Program-made: the position numbers and the translations under genes
DNA from: Brachionus koreanus
Taxonomy: Eukaryota > Rotifera > Eurotatoria > Ploima > Brachionidae
DNA: 64,000 nucleotides
Direction: 5' to 3'
NCBI GenBank assembly: GCA_016987375.1
Contig: PJRA01000508.1
Coordinates: forward strand, 631,227 to 695,226
In this document: in pieces, positions 55,840-64,000 of the stretch
Layout of the letters: each line of letters begins with the position of its first letter
How positions within the stretch are numbered: the stretch's first letter is position 1
The notes under the pieces: generated by a model
Told to the model about the DNA's origin: nothing
Database searches by the model: none
What the model saw: only the letters and a program-made list of their open reading frames with translations

Positions 55840-56000
55840 GGTCGACCAGATTCGATTAATAAATTTCTAAAATAAAAAAGCTTAAATAAGATATACTTTA
55901 AATAAGGCTGTAAAGTTTAAGATCTCCCTAGCCAAAAAAGTAAAATTTTTGACCCCCCCCCTAAAATTTAGGTTTTCATCTTTTAGTCATATTTATAGTA
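55840..56000 (-). mobile_element. Fragment related to the interior of the 57014-57765 element
   Basis: AAGTTTAAGATCTCCCTAGCC, an A/T spacer, GAC followed by a run of C, then TTTAGGTTTTCAT correspond in inverse orientation to 57090-57175 (ATGAAAACCTAGGGTTAGCC ... GGGTC ... GGGCTAGGGGGTCTGAAGTT). The terminal inverted repeats are not seen here. Confidence 0.6.
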
Positions 56001-56389
56001 TTAGTTGTAGTATATAATGTATCCTAAATAAACAGAATTGGATCCTCTTCAAAATAATATATTTAATCTTTGTTTATTTCATCATAAAAAATTTTCTGAA
56101 TTAAAACATTAAATGAAAATTATGAAATCATGGTATTGTTATGTAATTATCAGAAACAGCAGGAACTCATGTCTAATGGAAGTTGAAAATTAGCTTAACT
56201 CGCAAAGACCGTGGGGATCTTTGGAACCCATTTTATTACTTCCTTTATTTTTAATTTATTCAATAAATTGAATCATTTTTTGAACTTCTTTTAATAATAT
56301 CGTAAATAAAAAATATTAAATAATTATTTAAATTTCATTAAAAAATAATTTTATTTTCATTGAAAAAAAGTAAAAAAACAAGTCAAATA

Positions 56390-56690
56390 AGATGGAGTCG
56401 ACAATTGAGTTGGTTGTAGACCATCGTATTATAAATGCAGAATTGTAATTCTGAGCAATTAGAACGAATTTATGCTCACTTCAAATAAAATATTTTTCTT
56501 TGATTAACCGAAAACTAGGCTTGTTTCTTCAAGATAAAATAGAAAAACAATGACAAAAATAGAAGAACCTGAAGGAATCAAACTTCTTCCTTATCCAGCA
56601 TATAGACCAGACTTATTTCCTTTTAATTATCATTTTTTTTCGAACAATGGCTCATTTTATTTAATATTTTTTTATTTAGTAATTTAAATT
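56390..56690 (+). mobile_element. Mariner transposase C-terminal remnant
   Basis: Frames read 'LVVDHRIINAEL' and 'EPEGIKLLPYPAYRPDLF', then 'FNYHFFRTMAHFI', the mariner C-terminal core (LLPHPPYSPDL...DYHLFRSM.HFL). Stops and frame changes; related to 18950-19500. Confidence 0.75.
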
Positions 56691-56822
56691 TTATTCTTTT
56701 ATTTCTTAATCCGAAGTAATAATAGCTCAGTACAGAAAAACAAATAAATAAAATAAATAACGTATAAATATGATTAGACCTAAAATTAGGGTAAGAGAAA
56801 ACAAAAATTTTTTTTGGCAAAA

Positions 56823-56988
56823 ATGGTTAGCGAAGAAATTATACTTGAAAACGACGATACATTTGATTTAAAATTTAAAATGAAAAAAAAATCCAATCTC
56901 AAGAACGCGAAGATCAACTAGTTTGTCCAAAATGCAACACATCCATGCTTAAAAGAAAATATTGGTACTGTGAAAAAAAATTTTAACT
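56823..56988 (+). pseudogene. Small zinc-ribbon frame broken in a poly-A run
   Basis: From the ATG at 56823 the frame reads 'MVSEEIILENDDTFDLKFKM'. It then reaches a run of nine A (56884-56892) and would stop soon after. In another frame downstream it continues 'QSQEREDQLVCPKCNTSMLK' and 'RKYWYCEKKF' to a stop at 56986-56988. The C-P-K-C pair plus a later Cys suggests half of a zinc ribbon. Either a base-count error in the A run or a real frameshift explains the break. A transposon starts 26 bp after the stop. No family identified. Confidence 0.4.
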
Positions 56989-57013
56989 TTAATTACTAAA
57001 AATTACTCAATTA

Positions 57014-57765
57014 TAAAGTTCGCGCAATGCAAAACTTCTACACTATCTTAATCGACTGAAATGGACCTCATTTTTAGATTCTCCATATATGAAAACCTAG
57101 GGTTAGCCGATTTTTTAGGGGAGGGTCAAACAAAATTTTTTTGGGCTAGGGGGTCTGAAGTTTAGCCGACTTAGTAAAAGTTGGTCTTCTTCGAGAGTCA
57201 ATAAGTAATGAAAGTCAATATAAAATATGTTGCTTCTACACACCGTTTGATAGATAAATGATTTTTCTACAATTTGATGTGATTTTTAAATTTTTTTTTT
57301 TTTTAATAAAAATTTAGGCTAAAAAAAGGAAATTTTTAGGCAATTTTTTAGTTTTTTTGGATCTACTTTTTTGTTTACCTCTAAATACCCACTTTTTTAT
57401 ACATATTCTGAAACTAGAGAAAATTCTGAACAACTTGTCGGTCTTACTTTTTTTATTTTTTTATTTCAAAGATCTTTAAAATTTTTAAAAGAGTCAATTT
57501 TCAAATAAAAATTAAATTAATTTTCTTTTGCAACATTATTACAATTTTGTTAAATTTAAATTTTTTTTAAATATTAATTTGAATCATATTCTTTATTTAT
57601 TTAACAAAATTTAGAATTTTATTATCAATTTTTTCGAATACCTCTTTTATCAGCAATAAATAGGTGCCGTTTATCAAACCTATATGGAGAATATGGAGAA
57701 TCTAAAAATGAGGTCCATTTCAGTCGATTAAGATAGTGTAGAAGTTTTGCATTGCGCGAACTTTA
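57014..57765. mobile_element. 752 bp inverted-repeat DNA transposon, TA target site
   Basis: The terminal inverted repeats are about 70 bp and appear identical: AAGTTCGCGCAATGCAAAAC... at the left (from 57016) and its complement ...GTTTTGCATTGCGCGAACTT at the right (to 57763). TA dinucleotides flank both ends, the target site of Tc1/mariner-like elements. The arms end at AGATTCTCCATAT near 57088 and 57690. The interior is AT-rich with a G-rich stretch near 57117-57160 and no long frame, so it is non-autonomous. Identical arms imply recent activity or fold-back conversion. Confidence 0.88.
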
Positions 57766-58380
57766 ATAAATAAAAAATAATTATCTTTTTTTTTGAGTAT
57801 TTTTTATTAAAAAAAAAACTTTTTTTTTTATTTTTTGCTAGCATTTTATTTAAATATATGTTTTTTATTGGATTAGAATCTAAGCAAAACAATAAATATT
57901 TTGTTTAATTAAAAAGATATTCTTCTAATTAAAAGAAATGTTGTTCTTATTAAAAAAAGACTTGAGTATATGTTGTGTGCAAAATCAAGTTTTTGATCAA
58001 ATTAGAATGATCATTCTCAACAAAAAAGGGTTTTTAAAATTAAAGAGTTTTTGAAATTCCATGAATGGTAAAATTCTAGAAATTTTAACCGATTTAATTC
58101 GGATTTTTAAAGTTTTATTTCAATCCAATTTTTTTAAAAGTTAAACAATAAGTTTTACACTCAAATATAACACATTAGATTTTAGTATTTTGACAAAAAA
58201 ATTCAAAATGTTAATCAAAATAACACAAACCCAAACATTTTATTTAAACAAAAATAAAAAATCAATTTAATACACTGATTTTCTAGATTGACAATTTTTT
58301 ATTTGGTTTATATAATCTAAAAGTTAATCAGCACAAAAGACATGATCAAAATTTTAAATATGAAAAGTAAAAAAAAAAAT
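57766..58380. other. AT-rich intergenic DNA
   Basis: Nothing recognised; 3' flank of the BRCT gene. Confidence 0.5.
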
Positions 58381-59210
58381 TTAATCCAAGCCTTCATAAC
58401 AGCAAATTACAAAATCTTCAAGATTTTTGTTCTCATAATCAAGAATACTCTCTAAATAAAATCAATTAAATAAAATAAAATTAACAAGAAAAAAAGTCAA
58501 ATTTTAAATTTACCTATAATCCAATTTGAACTGACTACACTAATTTTTTTCTTTATTTTACACTTGATTAATTTTTCTTTTATCTCTTTAAATATTTTTT
58601 TAAATCGAATCGCATGCTGTAGCACTAAGTCCGCGCCATTTTTAGTTGTTGTCTCGTGGTCATCACTTGTATCAATCAAAACGATCAAATCAGCACACGC
58701 TGCCCGACTTGTTATCAATCCGTTACATCTGGTGATAAGCTCATGCAGGTAATCAAATAGAAAATTTGATGATTTGAAAAATGAATCATTTAAACTGACA
58801 TCATTCAGATTATCGCTGTCACAATTGAGCAAAAAAATATTTCCATATTTGGAAAATAAATCGATTCGGTCTGTTAATTTTAAATTACGTTCAAATTTAA
58901 CTAGACGAATATCGAATTCACTCTGATCTTCTTCCAAACTGTCCAAATCAATGTCTATGTACGACTCTAGAGTGTATTGGTCTTCAGAACACCATTCTCG
59001 CTTAAGTTCCGAATGAATAAGCCACTCGTATCGCATTATTTTACAGCATCTCATTATTGCCAACATTATTGTTATTTTATGAATCGTTTTTATTTTGTTA
59101 GCGCACAAAACTTTCTCAAAGTCAAACACCAAATGAGAAGTATTCGATTTGAGCATGTTTTGAAAAGCAGCATTTGCTGCCTCTGAGCTTCGTTTGTATT
59201 CACAATTCAT
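58381..59210 (-). CDS. Tandem-BRCT-like protein, 2 exons
   Basis: Exons 59210-58514 and 58451-58381 (62 bp intron) give 255 residues. The first BRCT unit: 'SHLVFDFEKVL', 'ANKIKTIHKITIMLAIMRCC', 'IMRYEWLIHSELKREWCSED', fitting T/S-H-L-V ... K ... A...G/C..I...W...S. A second unit runs from 'LFSKYGNIFLLN' through 'LITRCNGLITSRAACADLIV' to 'SVVSSNWIIESIL', where the splice restores the W-I-x-x-S-I motif. Tandem BRCT modules bind phosphopeptides in the DNA-damage response; length and order loosely recall the C-terminal part of BARD1, but no RING or ankyrin region is encoded here, and I cannot assign an orthologue. The final exon ends 'FVICCYEGLD'. Confidence 0.6.
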
Positions 59211-59814
59211 GTATTTAACTATTTGTTTTAATTTTGATTTTTGGCTTAAAATTTTTTAATTCATTAGTTTTCAATTTTTTTTTCAAGTCACAAGTCTTAA
59301 ATCAAGTAAAAGCCAAGACTTGCAGATGACTATCTACAAATATTTAAAATTTAATAATACTGAATTGACCTTTCTCACGTTTTTATTTATTTATTAATTA
59401 AATTAAATATGATGTCCAGTATAATTTAAAACAGACTTGTTTTTAAGTCACAAGTCTTAAGTCAAGTCAAAGACTTAATTTTTTTTTTCTTTTTAAGTCA
59501 TAACTTTCACTTAAAATTTTTGTGACTTAGACTTAAAAACAAGTCTGATTTAAAATCAAGTTTTTGCCTATGAAGATACATATTTACAATAAAAATTTTA
59601 ATGGCTTTTCGAAAAAAGTCAGTTTTTAAAAATGCTAGCTTATAAAACTGTATTAAATAAGTTTGATATAAAATATACTTGAGTGTATTTTAGAGAATGA
59701 TATTCTCTATTATTCTCGGCAAATGAGGTTCAATTATGAAATGTGCAAATTTATGTTCTTTAAAAACCAACATTTTCCGGTAATACTTTTAAAGATGGAA
59801 AATTCTCTAATGTA
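59211..59814. repeat. AT-rich DNA with a cluster of AAGTC motifs and a small fold-back
   Basis: The phrase AAGTCACAAGTCTTAA(A/G)TCAAG occurs at about 59285 and 59454. CAGACTTGTTTTTAAGTC at about 59432 faces its complement GACTTAAAAACAAGTCTG at about 59530-59547, giving a 115 bp fold-back unit. Confidence 0.55.
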
Positions 59815-60055
59815 ACAAACAGATGATGAACGCGAGCTAGCAATCTACCCCAAGACCAATGACCTTAAATGGAACCATCAAGCATCATATACAGCTAACA
59901 AAGCCAACGTTATTCTTGGTCAACTTAAACAAGTTTTCAAGTGCTGGTCAATTAACAATTTTAGACAGCTGTATGTAACTTTTGTAAGACCCTACCTAGA
60001 GTACGCTGCTGATACTTGGAACCCAAATTTGTCACTGAGGTTAGGCACTTAAATT
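59815..60055 (+). mobile_element. LINE fragment (C-terminal part of ORF2)
   Basis: Frame reads 'DLKWNHQASYTANKANVILG' and 'FRQLYVTFVRPYLEYAADTW' then 'NPNLS', the post-RT segment of CR1/jockey-like elements (DL.W..H...A..KAN..LG ... LY...VRP.LEYA...W.P). Truncated at both ends. Confidence 0.75.
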
Positions 60056-60072
60056 ATGAGCAGAAATTATTA

Positions 60073-60237
60073 GTGCTCGGTTTAACCATAGTTGTTTAAA
60101 AGTCCATGTTAAGACTGTAAATTTGGGCAGTAGCAACGCTTGCACAAAAATTAACCCTTATCGATTAATTTTTGTGCAAGCTTCTTCAGGACTAGTTGAA
60201 CAGCTTTTTTCTAAATCTGGTTAAATCAACCGAACAC
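60073..60237. mobile_element. 165 bp snap-back element with perfect central hairpin
   Basis: Ends GTGCTCGGTTTAACCA and TGGTTAAATCAACCGAACAC are near-complements with a small indel. At 60138-60181 GCTTGCACAAAAATTAA faces TTAATTTTTGTGCAAGC across a 10 nt loop, a perfect 17 bp stem. Confidence 0.65.
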
Positions 60238-60674
60238 ATTGGTCAAGATTAGCTGCAAAAATAAAAAATTTCAAAAAAATTTTTTTATTCTATTAATAAT
60301 TTGTATCGATTTTTAACAAATAAAATAAAAGTCCGGACTTGAACTTGGCTTGAGACTTTTAAACAATTCTGGGTCTGACGGCTCTAAAAGTAAGACGAGA
60401 AAGAGGAGACCTATAATTTTCAATGCATTAAACAGCTTCACTTGGTCAAATGGAAAATTTTCCTGTACTTAAGTGTAGCATCCTTACAACGGACGGTCCT
60501 GCAAGCAATATTCGAGAACACAAACAAAAATTTAGCTAACAACTTACCAAGATCTAGCAACGAAAAATTTTTTTGACCAATAGAGCAATAAAGATGGGGG
60601 ATATGTGAATCTGGCAAAAAAGTCTGAACACTTTCCACACAGGAAGTCTGTAAAGAATTATAGGAATACACTGG

Positions 60675-60815
60675 CCTGAGATATTGTCGAATGCTGAATT
60701 ATACAAAAGAACAAATTCAGAGCTATTAAGTCAATGCATCATGAACAAAAGATTGCGATGGCTTGGACATGTACTTAAAATGAAAGAAAAAAGAATAGCA
60801 AAAAAGGCGATAAAT
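60675..60815 (+). mobile_element. RTE-type LINE 3' fragment
   Basis: Across two frames it encodes 'NAELYKRTNSELLSQCI', 'MNKRLRWLGHVLKMKE' and 'RIAKKAI'-like residues, the conserved C-terminal tail of RTE-like ORF2. The homologous tail is at 34245-34360. Confidence 0.7.
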
Positions 60816-61060
60816 TAAGCTATTCTCGCTCTGTATACACTAGCTTATCACTATTTATCTAAAATCAAATTTCTAAATTTTCATAAATCTAGAATGAAAT
60901 TTTTTTTAGAAAAGCTTCACAAGCTATCATTTTGTTTTTAAATTAGACTCACAAAAATTGCGGCATTGTGGTAAAAAAAAAACAGAAATTCAAAATTATA
61001 ATGACTTTTTTTTTATAAAATCATTTAAGTTGATTTTAGAATTTCAAAGATTTCAAGAAG

Positions 61061-62369
61061 TTATTTTAAATAATCAAAACCCGAATGATTTTTGTGCCCC
61101 TGTAAAACTGAAATTAACTTGTAAAAATAACTGCTTCTGAGTTATTATTGAATTTAATTTAAAACTTACTTTTCATCAAGACTCAAATGAGCAATATTTA
61201 ATGTTCTTGATTTTTTCGGAAAAAAAACTTCCATTTCAGGATATTTTGTTTTAGGTTTTTTTGAATTGTTTAGTAACGAAGAATTTTTGGCTATTTTCAA
61301 TTTTTCCATTTTACTTGTATTTGTTTTATCTGACAATCCAAATTTTTTCTCGACATTTTTTCTATAGCTTTTATTTTCTGAATGGTCGGTTATTTTAAGT
61401 CCATCAAACAATATTTCATCTATCTTTTTTTCATCGATTGCCTGACTATAAGATTCGGAATTATTTACTAAAATATTTTGATTTTCTTGACAACTCTGAT
61501 TTACTGAATTTATATCGGAAACATTTGTAAAGCTATTTGTGTAATTTAAAGTAGTTAACTTGGAAGCTATTGATACTCGTGGTTCTTGTACAGGCCTAAT
61601 TTCAATGCATTGACTCTCATCCTGTTTAGCATCAATGAATTGATTATTTTTTTTTGATACAATTATTGGTGATGAAGGAATTTCTTCTTTGTTAGATTTA
61701 TCATATTCTTCGGCAGGAGGCTCAATATCACTAAGTCTAGCAATGAGTGGATTTCGTCTTCTCGATTTTTTTTCTAAATTTTCTTTATTTTTGGAAATAT
61801 TTCATATTAAAATTTCTTTAACAGACATAATTTTACCAAAAGATACATCGTTTGACGGCCATTTGTTATCTTCAACAACTGATCTGGGCTTAAAAAGACT
61901 GGAAACTTTTTTTCCATTGTCAATTAGTTTAAGTCTGTCATCATTTCCTGGGAGTTCCTCTTCTAAAAATTGTAATCTATTGTCAAAGAGTCTTTTAACC
62001 TAAAAATAAATAAAATTGAATAAAATTTAAAATAATTGGAATATTTTCCAAAACCTTTTTTGAATTAATGCTCAAATTATTTTTGACTAATACAGGAGTA
62101 TTTGGAATAACTCGTCTAGTTATTTTAATGCTTGATCCGGTTGATTTTTTTTCTTCTTGTAAATCTTTATCAGGTATTCTAGATTTAATTTTTCGGTTCA
62201 TAAAAGGAGTCGGAGTGTCTTGAACAATAACTTTTTTGTCATTATCATATATTTGTTTTTTAGAGTTGTTCAAGATATGATCGAATTGTAATGAGTTGGG
62301 TCTTTTTAAAGGGGATAATGGGCTTTTAGGTGATTGATTTTCAAATATTGTTGTTATGTTTTCACTCAT
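61061..62369 (-). CDS. Unrecognised Ser/Lys-rich protein, 4 exons
   Basis: Exons 62369-62055, 61999-61837, 61782-61170 and 61136-61061 join in phase to 388 residues. It is hydrophilic, Ser/Asn/Lys-rich and largely disordered. Several Ser/Thr-Pro sites cluster at the N-terminus ('SPKSPLSPLKRPN', 'DTPTPF', 'NTPV'), as in proteins phosphorylated by cyclin-dependent kinases. Better ordered pieces are 'VKRLFDNRLQFLEEELP', 'KSRRRNPLIARLSDIEPPAE' and the C-terminal exon 'SYFYKLISVLQGHKNHS'. The 54 bp intron 61836-61783 is a multiple of three and contains a TGA, so without splicing the gene looks like two reading frames. I do not recognise the family; a cell-cycle or chromosome-associated role would be speculation. 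It lies tail to tail with the LINE debris at 60.7 kb. Confidence 0.65.
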
Positions 62370-63439
62370 TTTAACCCAAAAAATTATTAATATTTAGTTC
62401 GAATTTTTGTTCAAAAATTCAAAATATGCGCGTAAAATATGTTGTATTTTTTTTAGTCCTTAGAAATTAAACCAGAAAAATTATGAAAATTTCATGGTTC
62501 GTTTATTTAAAAGGAAGATAAGTTAAGTTCAATAATATGTCTGATATTTTAAGAATTGTGATTTTTTTTCTAATTTTTTCAAAATTATCTTTAGTTTATA
62601 TGTCTATAAAACTTTATTTAACACTAGAAAGCCCGGCTGATTTCTCATTAAAATTTCAAATAAAGTTATCAAGATAAATTAAACGTTTTCTTTGAAAATT
62701 TATTGATTTTCTAAAAAATTACATTCAAAATTTTTAGATAATAAAAACCGTATTTTTTAAATTTTACTTATATGTGGTAAAAATCATGTTTCAATTTTTC
62801 AAGGGGTCTAAAAAACCCCTCGGGCGTTCTAGTGTAAAATCAAATTTTAATTTTCAAAAATTTAAGGTTCAAGACATGCAAATATCTGCAGATCTTAATT
62901 TCAACCTCAAAATTGTAATCTGCATTTGTGAAAAATTCGGAAAATTAAAATTTTAGGGAGGGCAGAAAATAATTTTTGATCCAGAGGGGTTTGATCTTAG
63001 CAGAAAATGTAGTATCCCTCTTAGCTTATTTTTCTCAGAAACAATACTATCAAACCCAACATATGGGCATTTATTCTGAAAGAAAATTAAAATTCCTACA
63101 AAACTAGAATAATTAAAACTTAATAAATTAATAATTAATAAACTAAATAAATTTTTACCCCAAAATAGAGAAAAAATTAGTTTTTTTTTTAAAATCAAAA
63201 AATTATTTATTTTTCCAAGGTTTTGGGCTTTAACTCTTATATAACGGGTGGTCCTAATATGATATAAAAGTGAAATTTAGAGGATTTAAAGCATTTTTTT
63301 CTAGTTTCTTAAATTCATAATCTTTTTGAAATTTATTTTCAAAATTTATCACCCTTCAGACGCCTTTCACAATGCTTTTTGTTTCAAGCTTTTCTTCTTT
63401 ATAATGATTTTAATGATTTGATAATGCGTGTACCATTTT
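62370..63439. other. AT-rich intergenic DNA
   Basis: A small GC-richer hairpin (GGGGTCTAAAAAACCCC) lies near 62803-62819; otherwise nothing recognised. Confidence 0.45.
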
Positions 63440-63564
63440 GCAGAGATTTAATCTGTCTAATACATCTTGTGTATCAACTGATACATTGTGTAGAACTTGC
63501 TTTAGCTCTAAAAAAAAATGTAATCCAATTTAGAATTTTTTTTGTCCTAAAATTCACAATGCCG
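63440..63564. mobile_element. MITE right arm, same family as 19911-20251
   Basis: GTATCAACTGATACATTGTG, GAACTTGCTTTAG, a T-rich tract and CCTAAAATTCACAATGCCG repeat the order of the 20150-20251 arm. The left arm is not clear. Confidence 0.65.
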
Positions 63565-64000
63565 AAATTACTTCAAAATTTATTAGTTAAAGTATGATAT
63601 ATAAAAACTCAAATTTATTTTTCCGAGTTAAAAATCATTAGTAATAAGAGAATATTAAAGAAGATATTGCATATGATAAAATATCCCAAAAAAATTCTTC
63701 TTTCCTCTAAAGACTCATATCAACGCTTTCCTCCTGTAATATAATTTTCATTTTAAGTTTTAATTTCATTTATTTTTTTGAATGGAATAAACAAAAGTTT
63801 AAGCATATTATTTTGAAGAAAATTCAATTCTTTTTATTTTAAGATATAATATGACTTAAAATTATAAAATTACAAAGATACTAGAATAAAGAATATCCGA
63901 TCTTTTAACACTCAAAGATTGGATGACTTTTTTGATCCTTTTATTTAAATCTTTTTTATACTTTTTTTCAGTGAAAATAAAATTATTTTATAGAAAAAAT
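63565..64000. other. AT-rich DNA to the window end
   Basis: No feature recognised. Confidence 0.5.

Noticed and set aside
62803..62819. GGGGTCTAAAAAACCCC hairpin as a terminator or regulatory stem
   Set aside because: Intrinsic terminators are not expected in a eukaryotic genome and no transcript context is visible.
63379..63597. 72-codon plus-strand frame
   Set aside because: Translation of the MITE arm.
1..64000. CRISPR array, operon or bacterial defence system
   Set aside because: No regularly spaced repeats; genes contain spliceosomal introns and are eukaryotic.

Overview
This is a very AT-rich window of animal nuclear DNA. The genes have many short introns (about 45-170 bp, plus a few of 2-3 kb). 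They include metazoan orthologues (gamma-tubulin complex protein 2, TADA2B, MSH6, TFIIE-alpha, RPB9, ARMT1, ABCF1, mitochondrial AsnRS). The intergenic DNA is littered with decayed LINEs, mariner/Tc1 and MULE transposase pieces, tRNA-derived SINEs and several kinds of inverted-repeat element. The style (compact AT-rich introns, a condensation-type acyltransferase, PAN/WSC secreted and membrane proteins, many broken non-LTR elements) fits a small invertebrate such as a monogonont rotifer (Brachionus-like). That placement is inference. Exon structures were built by hand from reading frame, GT-AG sites and resemblance to known families; no alignment was run.

Layout. 0.25-1.8 kb: two adjacent genes of the TIM21/COA1 fold family. 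3.5-5.7 kb: RPB9, then mitochondrial AsnRS. 6.2-14.0 kb: a 1.58 kb duplication (tRNA-Ile(AAU) plus an SH3-domain gene), the two copies separated by 4.6 kb holding a tail-anchored protein gene, two dead LINEs and a Tc1/mariner remnant that abuts the second copy. 14.3-21.9 kb: TUBGCP2 on the minus strand, nine coding exons, with transposon debris in two large introns. 22.0-27.8 kb: MSH6, divergent from TUBGCP2 across about 180 bp. 29.3-31.0 kb: a single-exon acyltransferase. 32.3-33.4 kb: TFIIE-alpha. 33.6-34.4 kb: an RTE-like LINE remnant. 34.5-36.0 kb: ARMT1. 36.1-37.9 kb: LINE, SINE and two inverted-repeat elements. 38.2-43.2 kb: TADA2B on the minus strand, seven exons including 51-nt and 63-nt microexons, with a MULE remnant in its 2 kb intron. 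45.6-48.0 kb: two secreted-protein genes. 48.8-49.6 kb: an assembly gap. 50.5-52.4 kb: ABCF1. 54.4-57.8 kb: a WSC-domain membrane protein, transposase remnants, a broken small zinc-ribbon reading frame and a fresh-looking 750 bp inverted-repeat transposon. 58.4-59.2 kb: a tandem-BRCT-like gene. 59.8-60.8 kb: RTE-like LINE pieces. 61.1-62.4 kb: an unrecognised Ser/Lys-rich protein. The end is AT-rich DNA with one more inverted-repeat element.

The cellular genes are housekeeping functions (transcription: RPB9, TFIIE-alpha, TADA2B; microtubule nucleation; mismatch repair; translation; mitochondrial import and assembly) and do not form an operon-like system. The most interesting content is the mobile-element layer: at least four distinct inverted-repeat element types, a tRNA-SINE that helps explain a 20-N gap, and the tRNA/SH3 duplication with uneven divergence. 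Very short introns, some of them multiples of three, make several real genes look fused or broken.
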